Assembly: GCA_020348925.1 (NCBI GenBank)
Contig: CP070758.1
Location: 2,906,406-2,970,405 of the forward strand
Direction: 5' to 3'
DNA: 64,000 nucleotides
Source: Gemmatimonadota bacterium
GTDB lineage: Bacteria; JBHIER01; G020348925
The notes beneath the pieces were generated by a model that saw nothing but the letters and a program-made list of their open reading frames with translations, searched no databases and was not told the origin of the DNA. Of this stretch, positions 37,779 through 46,204 are shown piece by piece. The stretch's first letter is position 1. Every line of letters starts with the position of its first letter. Made by a program: the position numbers and the translations under genes.

Positions 37779-38128
37779 CCGAAGAGAATGGTCCTTCAAC
37801 AGCCCTATAAAGAGAAAGGGGAGCAACAAGTCTCAAGGGAAAACCCTCGTCCCTGGGCGGACAATGTGACCTCCCCCTTGACGTGCGCTGAAGCAACGGT
37901 TCACCTTGGTCCAAGGGCGCAAATCAGTGAGAGTATGTTTTTCAAGGAACAATCTTGCCTTTTCTTTATGTAGTGCAAAGGCTTAGATTTTAAAAAATAG
38001 TCCTTGCGTCCGCTCAAGATGTGTCTTATCTTGACGTCTCGAAATGAAGGCAACAGCTTTTTTCTGATTGGGTTAGATGATGTCATGGGTGATATGGATG
38101 AACCAGGAGTGAAGTTGCCAGGGATTCG
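37779..38128. other. Intergenic region with a perfect 7-bp inverted repeat
   Basis: No gene is visible in these 350 bases. TCAAGAT (38014-38020) and ATCTTGA (38028-38034) are perfect inverted arms around a 7-base spacer, about 95 bases before the next start codon. There is no following T-run, so it is more likely an operator or a leader hairpin than a terminator. A TTGACG overlaps its right arm, without a clear -10. Confidence 0.4.
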
Positions 38129-38647
38129 ATGATGCGCACACCAAAGAATTGTACGAAAGAGGAACTCCTTGAACTTCTGAGAGATGCAGCCAAAAATTGG
38201 TTGGCCCACGATGGCTTATGGTTCCTGGAAGTTGAGCATGATGCCGATCTGGAGACCGCTCTGGAGCTTGACCGGAACGCCTGGGAGAAATTTACGGTCA
38301 TAGAAGCCAGACGGATCATGGAGAGGCTCCGTCTGGAGTCGGGGGGTGGCATTCCTGCTCTCACAGAGGCCTTAGGTTTTCGGCTGTACGCTTATATCAA
38401 TGAGCAGGCGATCACCGAGGTGACCGACTCGCGCTGCATCTTCACCATGAAGTCCTGCCGGGTGCAGACGGCGCGGAAGAGAAAGGGCTTGCCTGACTTC
38501 CCCTGCAAGCCAATCGGCATCGTCGAATATTCCGGTTTCGCCAAAACTATCGATCCTCGTCTCGAGACGAGATGTATTGTCTGTCCTCCTGACGAGCATC
38601 CGGACAGCCTGTGGTGTTCGTGGGAATTTACTCTGCGTGGTTCGTGA
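38129..38647 (+). CDS. DUF6125-like conserved cysteine-rich protein
   Basis: A soluble 172-residue protein. The N-half (LLRDAAKNWLAHDGLWFLEVEHDADLETALELDRNAWEKFTVIEARRIM) has the helical W.HDGLWF..VE...A..LD..AW..F..IEA.RI pattern I associate with the DUF6125 family. The C-half has conserved-looking cysteines and prolines: SCRVQTARKRKGLPDFPCKPIG, FAKTIDPRLETRCIVCPPD and WCSWEF. The five clustered cysteines suggest a metal site or redox role, but no function is established. The next gene starts two bases after its stop, so they share a transcript. The family name is from memory of the pattern; the gene itself is clearly real. Confidence 0.65.
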   Translation: MMRTPKNCTKEELLELLRDAAKNWLAHDGLWFLEVEHDADLETALELDRNAWEKFTVIEARRIMERLRLESGGGIPALTEALGFRLYAYINEQAITEVTDSRCIFTMKSCRVQTARKRKGLPDFPCKPIGIVEYSGFAKTIDPRLETRCIVCPPDEHPDSLWCSWEFTLRGS

Positions 38648-38649
38648 TT

Positions 38650-39315
38650 ATGAGAGGGAAAAACTTTATTCGATTTCGAGCACTGATCCTTGTTGCGGTA
38701 TGCTCAGGGGTGTGGGGCTGCCCGCAGAGTGTGAAGGCCCAATGGAAAGTGGGCGCTGATCTTGTTGTAGCCATCCCAATGGCTGAGTTTACCGAAGTGA
38801 CGGATACCGGAACAGGCCTTGAACTGAAGGGACACTATGGGTTGCGCAATCTTCCAAATGTGTCCCTGGGCGCCGATGCAATCTTCATTACGTATCAGTA
38901 TGAACCATACTTTGAGCCAGGTTTTATGGTTGAGACGCGTACCCAGTCGATCCGATTCACCCTGGGTCCGCAGCTCTCGGCGTACTATCGGCGGACTGAG
39001 CTGTATCTGTCCGCCAAGTATGGGCTCTATTACTTTTACACCCACGACGATATATTCGATGGCTTCGGAATCTGGCTGACGAGAACGCGGAACAGCAACA
39101 CCGAGTTCGGTTGGAACGTGACAAGCGGCCTCGTCGTCGGTATTGCCCGCATGCCGAAAAAGAACTTCGATCTTGCCGTACATGTCGGAGGATCATGGCA
39201 TGTGGTTCGTGACGGTTTCAAGACTGTGATTGAAACCGAGGGGGATCCCATCGATGTCAGGCGGGATATTGAGGAGTTCTGCATTCATGCAGGTCTTGTG
39301 TTTCTCTTTCGGTAG
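38650..39315 (+). CDS. Small outer-membrane beta-barrel protein
   Basis: ATG 38650, two bases after the preceding stop, gives a signal peptide (MRGKNFIRFRALILVAVCSGVWG to VKAQ). The mature protein of about 190 residues is built of alternating strands with aromatic girdles (WKVGADLVVAIPMAEF, LELKGHYGLRNL, IFITYQYEPYF, LYLSAKYGLYYFY, AVHVGGSWHVV, HAGLVFLF), typical of an 8-10-stranded OmpA/OmpW-like barrel. It ends in FLFR rather than a terminal Phe. No enzyme motif. A structural or small porin-like role is likely; the name porin would be guesswork. Confidence 0.7.
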   Translation: MRGKNFIRFRALILVAVCSGVWGCPQSVKAQWKVGADLVVAIPMAEFTEVTDTGTGLELKGHYGLRNLPNVSLGADAIFITYQYEPYFEPGFMVETRTQSIRFTLGPQLSAYYRRTELYLSAKYGLYYFYTHDDIFDGFGIWLTRTRNSNTEFGWNVTSGLVVGIARMPKKNFDLAVHVGGSWHVVRDGFKTVIETEGDPIDVRRDIEEFCIHAGLVFLFR

Positions 39316-39368
39316 GGATGGCATCCATACGTCTGAAGATCCACTGATGGAGCGCGGAGGAGAGTTTC

Positions 39369-40343
39369 ATGGATGATTTGAAACGTTCAGCCCTCATTGC
39401 CGTGAAGGATTGTATGGGGCTCAAGCCCGGTGAGACATTCCTGGTTATTACCGACGAACCATTGCGCAACATAGGGTACGCCTTGTGGGAAGCGGGGATC
39501 GGGCTGGGAGCAGAATCGATGCTTGTGGAGATGATTCCGAGACCGGGACACGGTCAAGATCCACCCTCGGCTGTCGCCGAGATGATGAAGATGGTGGATG
39601 TCGTACTCTGTCCGACATCCAAGTCGTTGACCCACACGAAGGCCCGTCGTGAGGCTTGTGAAGCCGGGGCAAGGATCGGGACGTTGCCAGGTATTACGGT
39701 GGAAGTGATGGCTCGAACCTTATCAGCTGACTATCACGCCATCGCTGACCGGACGAGGCACGTGTGCGAAGTTGTTGGGGGTGGAAGAAGCGTTCGCCTC
39801 ACCGCGCCCAACGGCACCGATCTGACGATGTCCATTGAGGGACGCGACTGTATTGCCAGCACAGGACTCATCCTCAACCCCGGTGATTTTGGCAATCTGC
39901 CGTCGGGGGAAGCCTACCTGGCTCCTGTCGAAGGAACGGCCAACGGTGTTTTCGTCGTCGATGGATCCTTTGCAGGGGTGGGTGTGGTTGAAGAGCCTCT
40001 GAAATTGGAGGTGAAGGATGGTTTTGTGACGAGCATATCGGGTGGTGAGGAAGCCGAAAAACTGAGGAGACTCTTGGAGCCCCACGGTCGAGACGCATTC
40101 AATATCGCGGAGCTGGGTATTGGAACAAACGATGCGGCTCAGATCAGTGGAATTCTCCTGGAGGACGAAAAAGTCGCCGGCACGGTCCATATTGCCGTGG
40201 GCAACAACGCCTCAATGGGTGGATCCGTTACTGTGCCGGTTCATTTGGATGGTGTCATAAAGGGCCCGACACTGTCCGTTGATGATCAGGTGATTATGAA
40301 GGATGGGAAATTGCTCATTTCTTTGGAACGATCACTTACGTGA
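39369..40343 (+). CDS. M29-like aminopeptidase
   Basis: A 324-residue cytoplasmic protein of the AmpS/AmpT-like (M29, thermophilic aminopeptidase) fold. The C-half has the metal-binding pattern: LPSGEAYLAPVEGTANG (Glu), AELGIGTNDAAQI, ILLEDEKVAGTVHIAVGNN (Glu, His) and VPVHLDGVIKGPTLSVDD (His, Asp), matching the Glu-Glu-His-His-Asp ligand set. The N-half (GETFLVITDEPLR, DVVLCPTSKSLTHTKARREA) matches the family's first domain. It likely removes N-terminal residues from peptides, using two metal ions. It is somewhat shorter than classical M29 enzymes (about 410), like the bacterial short branch. The start has GGAGGAGAG upstream. Confidence 0.83.
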   Translation: MDDLKRSALIAVKDCMGLKPGETFLVITDEPLRNIGYALWEAGIGLGAESMLVEMIPRPGHGQDPPSAVAEMMKMVDVVLCPTSKSLTHTKARREACEAGARIGTLPGITVEVMARTLSADYHAIADRTRHVCEVVGGGRSVRLTAPNGTDLTMSIEGRDCIASTGLILNPGDFGNLPSGEAYLAPVEGTANGVFVVDGSFAGVGVVEEPLKLEVKDGFVTSISGGEEAEKLRRLLEPHGRDAFNIAELGIGTNDAAQISGILLEDEKVAGTVHIAVGNNASMGGSVTVPVHLDGVIKGPTLSVDDQVIMKDGKLLISLERSLT

Positions 40344-40470
40344 GGCGTTTCATTGGGCTGAGGCCTTGCTAAGGCTCGCAAGTGGAACGAGATTTCCGAT
40401 CGCTTGAAAAGGGCGGATCTCGTTTAATGGTAATATGTTAGACTCAAGTATTAAGGCGGGTGATGTTCCA

Positions 40471-40683
40471 ATGGCAGTAAAGTCAGCCAGAGCGAGGAAA
40501 AGAGCAAAGCGATTATGTCTCATCTGTGGTCGATCGATTCCCCAGGCCAGGCTCAAGGTTTTGCCGGATACCGAAACCTGTGTGAGGTGCGCCTCTGTGG
40601 AGCGATATTCGAAGCTGGATGTACCGGACTATGCTTTTGCCCAGCATCCTGAGGCTTCGCGACCCGAAGACGATGACTCGTAG
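40471..40683 (+). CDS. DksA/TraR-type C4 zinc-finger protein
   Basis: A 70-residue basic-to-acidic protein. Residues 16-40 hold a CxxC-x17-CxxC finger (CLICG at 16-19, CVRC at 37-40) with the IPQARLKVLPDTETCVRC context that defines the DksA/TraR zinc finger (IP.ARL...P....C..C). The N-terminal MAVKSARARKRAKR is strongly basic and the C-terminus is acidic (RPEDDDS). It lacks the long coiled coil of DksA, so it is a short TraR/YteA-like variant that may bind RNA polymerase's secondary channel or nucleic acid. ATG 40471 has GGCGGGTGA upstream; the frame also runs from 40435. Confidence 0.75.
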   Translation: MAVKSARARKRAKRLCLICGRSIPQARLKVLPDTETCVRCASVERYSKLDVPDYAFAQHPEASRPEDDDS

Positions 40684-40786
40684 ATCGCTTTTGAGTTAAG
40701 GGGCGTCTCTCTGCCCTGAAACGGCTGATCCTTTTGATAATCGGTCTTGAAGGCCGTCCCATCCTCAACCACCAAAAACGAGACCG

Positions 40787-42976
40787 ATGAAATTCCGATT
40801 CGAGAAACGTAAGAACGGTGGTTCCAGACCACCACTTTCAGAACTGGTGGTCTGGGCATTCTGTCTTGGTGTGATTTTCACAGGCCCCGTGATGTCCCAA
40901 GAGGGGAGTGGGCCAAAGATTGACGTGTCTCAGGAGATGTGGGACTTTGGCACCATTCGACGGGGTGAGGAAGTGACCTGTCCCCTTGTTATTGCAAACA
41001 TGGGAAAAGGGACCTTGCATATCACACAGGTACGGAGCAGTTGCACCACCTGCAGTGTGGTGAAAGGGTACAAAGAAAGACTCGGACCGGGTGAGTCGAC
41101 CGATGTCAAGGTGACTTTTCGGGCCGAGGGCAGAAAAGGGAGGATCACCAAGACAATCTATATCGATTCGAACGATCCTGACCAGCCTCGGACAGTCTTT
41201 CGCGTTACAGGAATTGTCGAAAAGAGCGAAGCTCCCGAAATCGTCGTCGATCCCAACCCGTGGTACCCCGATTCCATTACGACCGATCCGCGCAGCGGTG
41301 GAGAGCTCCTCATCACCAATGACGGTTTGACCGACCTCATCGTGAAAAAGATGGAGGCGGCGGGCTGTGTGGTCAAGGAGACGTCAATACCTGCCATCGG
41401 CCCTGGGGATTCTGCTGTGGTGCATGTCTCGTTCAATCTGAAATCCATGGTATGGGAGGGTGAACGGTATGTGATGTTTCATTCGAATGACCCCTACCAG
41501 CGGGAGCTGAAAGTAAAGATTAGGGGAGATGTGGTCTCGACTGGTTCCCAGGACACGACGCGCGTCTGTTCCCTGATTTTCCTGTCAAAGGACTGTACGG
41601 AGTGCGCCTATGTCATGAGTCAGGTCGTTGCTCCTTTGCAGAAGATGTATCCGGGGCTCCAGATCAGAACGATAGCCGTCGATGATCCACACAACTACAA
41701 TCTCTTGACGAACCTTGAAAAAAAGTACAAAGACACGAGTAACGAAATCCCTGTTCTATTCATCGATACCTTTGTCTTAGGGGGAAGAAAGGAGATCGAG
41801 AGGGATCTCGTGGGGCGAATTACAGGCTGTATTGAGAAGGGCGGATGTGCGTTTCCTGAATATGACGAGGAAAAGCCTTCCGGGCGGAAATCCGTGAAAA
41901 AACCGATTTACATGGCATATTTCTATCAGCCTGGTTGTAAGCAATGTGATCGCGTCAACCATATGTTGAAAAGTTTGCGAAAGCGTTATGAGAAGTTGCA
42001 TATCAAAGAGTTCAATATCGGAACAATAGAGAATAAGCTCTTGAATGAATCAATCGGCGAGCTTTTAAAAGTACCGGATAAAAAGCGGCTGTTGACTCCG
42101 GCCTTGGTGGTTGGGGATCAGTACTTCGTTCAGCATGATATTACCGACCAGCGGGTCCAAAGTGCAGTCGAAGGCTTCCGGGATACGGGGAGTATGTGCT
42201 CCTGGGATGAAGCAAAGGATCTCCAAGCTGAAGCCAAAATGAGCATCATTGAGCGTTTCAAAGCTTTTGGCCCAATCACTGTTCTCCTGGGCGGTCTCGT
42301 TGATGGGGTGAACCCCTGCGCGTTCGCAACAATAATCTTTTTTATATCATATCTTACCTATATCGGGCGCAAGGGGAAAGATCTGCTTTACGTGGGTCTT
42401 GCTTTTACGGTGGCTGTTTTTATGACGTACCTTCTGGTCGGTTTCGGTATCTTTAATTTCATTCAGTCCCTGAAGATTTTCGATGTTGTGAGCATGATCA
42501 TCTATGTCGTAACCGCAGCCTTGGCGTTCATTCTTGGCACTTACAGTGTCTATGATATGCTGAAGATCAGACGAGGTCGCGTGAGTGAAATCACGCTTCA
42601 GCTGCCGAACTTTCTCAAAAAGCGTATCCATAAAACGATTCGGAAGAGAGCCAGAATGCGGCGTTACGTGTTGGCCGCGTTTATCACCGGATGGATTGTG
42701 TCGCTGTTAGAATTGTTCTGTACGGGACAAGTGTATCTGCCCACGATTGCTTTTGTAACCGGTGTTCCCGAATTACGGCTCCACGCCTTTTATTATCTAG
42801 TATTGTACAACCTCATGTTCGTTCTGCCTCTCTGCATTGTTTTTGGCCTGACGTACTACGGGACGACTTCGGAACAGATCGCCGGCTGGATGAAGCGACA
42901 TATTATTGCAATGAAAGCAGCGTTGGCGATGTTCTTTTTCTGTCTTGGCGGATTTTTGTTGTCCGTCATTTTTTAA
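40787..42976 (+). CDS. Fusion of two DUF1573 domains, two thioredoxin-like domains and a DsbD/CcdA-like membrane domain
   Basis: Residues 1-38 are a signal peptide with a long basic start. Residues about 45-142 and 150-250 are two DUF1573 Ig-like domains (WDFGTIRRGEEVTCPLVIANMGKG). About 258-355 and 372-470 are thioredoxin/glutaredoxin-like domains with redox motifs Cys270-x-x-Cys273 (KDCTEC) and Cys384-x-x-Cys387 (PGCKQC). About 490-729 is a six-to-eight-segment membrane domain like DsbD/CcdA, with the buried redox cysteines Cys511 (NPCA) and Cys645 (LFCTG). One chain can therefore take electrons from cytoplasmic thioredoxin through the membrane and pass them along two periplasmic domains. 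Known DsbD uses a different domain order and a single C-terminal thioredoxin. Substrate unknown. Confidence 0.85.
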   Translation: MKFRFEKRKNGGSRPPLSELVVWAFCLGVIFTGPVMSQEGSGPKIDVSQEMWDFGTIRRGEEVTCPLVIANMGKGTLHITQVRSSCTTCSVVKGYKERLGPGESTDVKVTFRAEGRKGRITKTIYIDSNDPDQPRTVFRVTGIVEKSEAPEIVVDPNPWYPDSITTDPRSGGELLITNDGLTDLIVKKMEAAGCVVKETSIPAIGPGDSAVVHVSFNLKSMVWEGERYVMFHSNDPYQRELKVKIRGDVVSTGSQDTTRVCSLIFLSKDCTECAYVMSQVVAPLQKMYPGLQIRTIAVDDPHNYNLLTNLEKKYKDTSNEIPVLFIDTFVLGGRKEIERDLVGRITGCIEKGGCAFPEYDEEKPSGRKSVKKPIYMAYFYQPGCKQCDRVNHMLKSLRKRYEKLHIKEFNIGTIENKLLNESIGELLKVPDKKRLLTPALVVGDQYFVQHDITDQRVQSAVEGFRDTGSMCSWDEAKDLQAEAKMSIIERFKAFGPITVLLGGLVDGVNPCAFATIIFFISYLTYIGRKGKDLLYVGLAFTVAVFMTYLLVGFGIFNFIQSLKIFDVVSMIIYVVTAALAFILGTYSVYDMLKIRRGRVSEITLQLPNFLKKRIHKTIRKRARMRRYVLAAFITGWIVSLLELFCTGQVYLPTIAFVTGVPELRLHAFYYLVLYNLMFVLPLCIVFGLTYYGTTSEQIAGWMKRHIIAMKAALAMFFFCLGGFLLSVIF
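40818..40855 (+). promoter_or_regulatory. Competing hairpins in the first codons of the redox fusion gene
   Basis: CCAGACCACCA (40824-40834) and TGGTGGTCTGG (40845-40855) are perfect 11-base inverted arms with a 10-base loop. The first arm can instead pair with GGTGGT (40818-40823) just upstream, through ACCACC (40828-40833). The two pairings exclude each other, as in an attenuator or a start-site thermosensor. They lie 31-69 bases after the A of the start codon, so they could influence translation initiation. Visible in sequence; function is inference. Confidence 0.45.
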
Positions 42977-42989
42977 GGGAGATGAATCG

Positions 42990-44084
42990 ATGATGAATGT
43001 TCACCATAAAATATGCGTGGCCTTCCTGTGCACTTGGTTCTGGCTAATATTCTGTGCCCTTTCCCAGGGCCATTCCGATCCTCTTTTCGTGTCCAGAGCC
43101 GATACGACGGGGTGTGAGGGCAAGTGGTTGATATTTTCGATATACGCCGATGCCCTCTTTCCGGATGACGAGCTGGAGTTCGATATGGAGAGTGCCCCTG
43201 AAGGGGCACTGCTTGAAAACCTTGGTAAATGTGGGTGACCGGTGAGCTCTATCCGCTGGGAGGCGGAATTCACGCTTCAAGGGCAAGATGCAGTTGCCGG
43301 TTTATACGAAGTCGTTTTTTATGTTTTCGATCAGTATGGAGGAATGGATAGCCATACCATGTCCATTGAAATTGTAGGAGGTACTCCCATTGCCGGATTT
43401 ACGGGCTCTCCCCTCATCGGGTGTGTGCCTTTGAGGGTTGACTTTACGGATCAGTCCAGCATGAGTCCCACGAGTTGGTCGTGGAGCTTTGGTGATGAGG
43501 ACTCGAGCAGCCAGGAGCATCCATCGCACACGTACAGTTTTCCCGGTACGTACGAGGTGACTTTATCCGTCAGGAACGTGTGCGGTTCGGATGATGAGAT
43601 CAAAAACAATTATATCACCGTCGGTGCGGCTCCGGTGGCCGGGTTCTCCGGCTCTCCAACAGAGGGGTGTATGCCCTTGAGGGTGGACTTCATCGATGAG
43701 AGCAGCGGGAATGTGACCGGTTGGTCCTGGAGCTTCGGCGATGGGGATTCAAGCGCCCAGCAGAATCCGTCGCACACGTATGACAGCCTTGGAACGTACA
43801 CCGTTACTTTAATTGCAAGCAACACATGTGGCTCCGACGAGGAGAGTGCCCCGGCTTTCATCGTGGTCTCCTCCTGTGCAATCCGGGGTGATGTGAACAG
43901 CGATGGGGATGTCGATCTTCTGGACATTATTACCACAGCCAATCACATACTGGGAATCGTGACCTTAGAGGGAGATGCCCTGTGGGCCGCCGATTGTAAC
44001 GGTGACGGTGATATCGATCTTCTCGATCTTATTCGTATTGCCAATGTCATCTTAGGACTTGGATCATGTGCCCCCGTGGATTAA
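42990..44084 (+). pseudogene. Interrupted secreted Ig-like / PKD / PKD / dockerin protein
   Basis: ATG 42990 (SD AAGGGAG) starts a signal peptide and an Ig-like region, but the frame meets TGA at 43236-43238 (after LGKCG) and then runs open in the same frame to 44084. Across the stop the text continues as one putative-Ig/cadherin-like domain (AGLYEVVFYVFDQYGG). Two PKD domains follow (FTGSPLIGCVPLRVDFTDQSS, FSGSPTEGCMPLRVDFIDESS, each with WSWSFGD) and a dockerin (GDVNSDGDVDLLDII, ADCNGDGDIDLLDLI). It ends at the dockerin without a sorting tail. GTG 43242 has no good ribosome site, so an independent product is unlikely. Nonsense mutation, sequencing error or readthrough are all possible. It starts 13 bases after the redox fusion gene. 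Confidence 0.75.
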
Positions 44085-44797
44085 CAATTGACCCTCATCT
44101 GTGAAGCATTGAGGATTTTTAGATCCTTGCACTCGTCATGAGGGGTTCCCTCGTTCTCCAAGTGAATGATATTCTCAAAGGGTCTCTTGGATTTTGGGAC
44201 AAGCACAGGATGGCCCGGAATGATCTCATATGAAAGGGGGGATCAATGCTCAAGGGCGTCATTTTATAACAGTTTTTGAACCCGAAAGAATTGTGTCGCA
44301 CATGCATCGGCGTTCTGTCCCTGCAGCGGACTCCTTATCGAACGTTATGTGTTTAACGACCATCCTTTTTGATACTCCTGTCTTGTCACCGTAATATCAC
44401 CCCGATTTTTCCTGACGTTGAGCGCCCTCATATTTCTTTATTGGCGTTCGAAAAATCTGTTATGATCAGTCCAAGTTTTCGGACATGCGGAACTCTGTCG
44501 TTTGACAATTATTGAAATCAACAATAATTCAACTTGACAGAGGCCCTCGATTTGTATTTATTTAAGGCGAATTTTTAATTCTCAAACGGAACATATCACC
44601 CGTTGCGTTATAGCCATGCTTTGTTCCTAAATCGTTTCAATAAGTGTACGGTCTGAACTATGTCGACACTTGGGATGTCTCAGTCGAAACTGGCGAATGT
44701 CAAGAAATTTGAAAATGTACTGAATTTCCGAATAATATTCATGGAATCGTTTCTCCGTTTTTGTCTTGGTCGTACAGCGTTCATGTTCTTGAGGAAC
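44085..44797. other. Intergenic region with tandem TTGACA boxes around an 8-bp palindrome
   Basis: No gene is visible in about 700 bases. TTGACA occurs at 44502-44507 and again at 44534-44539. Between them AATTATTG (44507-44514) and CAATAATT (44522-44529) are perfect inverted arms with a 7-base spacer, an AT-rich operator-like element. The -10 matches are weak (TATTTA at 44555), so the promoter is only suggested. A weak CCTCA/TGAGG hairpin at about 44092-44114 follows the dockerin gene. Confidence 0.35.
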
Positions 44798-45865
44798 ATG
44801 AGATTCCTCATTGTTTTTTGTGTGTTGTCTCAAAGCAGCACGGTTTTTTCCGATCACGTAATTCCATCAGATGCTGTCACAACCTCGCTCAATGTGAGGT
44901 CCTCCCCTTCAGGAGGGAGTCGCGTAGTTGCGACACTCTTCCCCGGCCAAAAAGCAGAATACATTGCTACTGTTGATGATTGGTATGAAGTGAGACTGTC
45001 GACTGGCATGAGAGGATTTGTGAGTAAATCTTGGACAAGAATAGTTGAAGAACAAACAGCGAACGAAGAACCGGTCAGAGATTTGACAAGAGAGGCAATT
45101 TTATCTGAGCAGGTCCAGACCCTATCCGATAGTCTCAAAAAGTTAAATGATGATATTGACAGTCTTACAAAATATATTAAGAATCTCAATGATGAGCCTC
45201 AGAGGTATGTCCCTTTTCAAGAACCTAATATGTTGTACATTGTTTCGATTCTCGCTGTTGCGCTCGTTGTAATAATTACCCTTTTTTCAATCCGATTGGT
45301 GCATTTAAAAAGAGATCTCCGGGAAGAGAGACTGAAACTCGCAGAAGAACTGGAGCACGGGGAAGATCTAAAAGTCAAAGAAGGCCAGAAAGACGAAAAG
45401 ATGAGGCGGAGGTCCTACTTCGTTGCTTCATCGCCTCGTCTTGTCCAAACGCATGACACCTTCTGCAGTCTTCATATCAATGTAATAAACTCAGGCGATA
45501 ATCCAGCTATTTCTCTCAAGACGAATGTCTACATGATAGATATAGGAACATCCCAGGCAACACTTTTCAAAGAATTTCATTTTAGCACAGCGAACCCAAT
45601 TGCAAGCAAACAAGATATTACCTTTTCAGAAGAGAATATTGACTTCAGAAGCGAATGCACACCAAAATTTGTTTTGATCGCCTTGGATTACTTTGATAAC
45701 TTGTTGAATAAAAAGTTTCAACAGAGGTTTTCATATAAATGGCCGGGAGTCACGATGGGAGAAGCGAGTAAGAATTTTGAACATGTCGACAAAGAAAGAA
45801 GCTTGCAGTTGTGGTTGAAGTTCAGAGAATTGAAGTGGGAACGAAAAAGGAGTTCGGGGATGTAA
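44798..45865 (+). CDS. SH3-domain, coiled-coil, single-span membrane protein
   Basis: ATG 44798 (GAGGAAC upstream) gives a signal peptide MRFLIVFCVLSQSSTVFS; longer starts to 44660 are possible. Residues about 20-85 are a bacterial SH3 domain (VTTSLNVRSSPSGGSRVVATLFPGQ, DDWYEVRLSTGMRGFVSKSW), as in cell-wall-binding proteins. A coiled coil follows (LSEQVQTLSDSLKKLNDDIDSLTKYIKNL), then a membrane segment (MLYIVSILAVALVVIITLFSI) and a second, charged coiled coil. The cytoplasmic C-half of about 120 residues is unrecognised. The layout (periplasmic SH3, span, cytoplasmic domain) suggests an envelope sensor or anchor. Its base composition is more AT-rich than its upstream neighbours. Confidence 0.72.
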   Translation: MRFLIVFCVLSQSSTVFSDHVIPSDAVTTSLNVRSSPSGGSRVVATLFPGQKAEYIATVDDWYEVRLSTGMRGFVSKSWTRIVEEQTANEEPVRDLTREAILSEQVQTLSDSLKKLNDDIDSLTKYIKNLNDEPQRYVPFQEPNMLYIVSILAVALVVIITLFSIRLVHLKRDLREERLKLAEELEHGEDLKVKEGQKDEKMRRRSYFVASSPRLVQTHDTFCSLHINVINSGDNPAISLKTNVYMIDIGTSQATLFKEFHFSTANPIASKQDITFSEENIDFRSECTPKFVLIALDYFDNLLNKKFQQRFSYKWPGVTMGEASKNFEHVDKERSLQLWLKFRELKWERKRSSGM

Positions 45866-45957
45866 GGGATTCGGAGTTTGGAATATGGAAGCCAACACCA
45901 GAGGGTAGCTAAGATAGTGATGCGTAGGAATAAGAGCAAGAAGGAGGTGAAGAGTTG

Positions 45958-46029
45958 ATGGAAGCAATGTTCGGTCATTGGCTCGATGTGGTTATGTTTG
46001 GGATCACGGCATGGGCATTGTTTTTCTGA
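45958..46029 (+). CDS. Candidate 23-residue membrane microprotein
   Basis: ATG 45958 is preceded at seven bases by AGGAGGTGA (45942-45950), a full complement to the 16S rRNA tail and the strongest ribosome site seen in the window. The frame MEAMFGHWLDVVMFGITAWALFF ends at TGA 46027-46029. Residues 5-23 are hydrophobic and aromatic, enough for one membrane span. It lies alone between the SH3 protein and the histone gene. It may be a small regulatory membrane protein, a leader peptide for the histone gene, or a remnant. Coding is inferred from the ribosome site only. Confidence 0.4.
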   Translation: MEAMFGHWLDVVMFGITAWALFF

Positions 46030-46204
46030 GGGTATTGCAAACCTAAATAATTGGTGCATCACTATGATGATTGCAAAGTACAAGGATTCGATGGACTTTT
46101 TGCCTTGAGTCCGTTCTATGTCCCAATGCGGAACGGGAGAGGTGTTCTTGCCATTCGAATCAAAGCGAGGTGTGATAAAAACTTCAAACCGAAGGAGGGT
46201 TGAC

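Noticed and set aside
27118-43238. Reassignment of UGA to a sense codon
   Set aside because: Two secreted-protein genes have in-frame TGA, but many intact genes here end in TGA at the expected length (38647, 40343, 47059, 58388), so the standard code applies.
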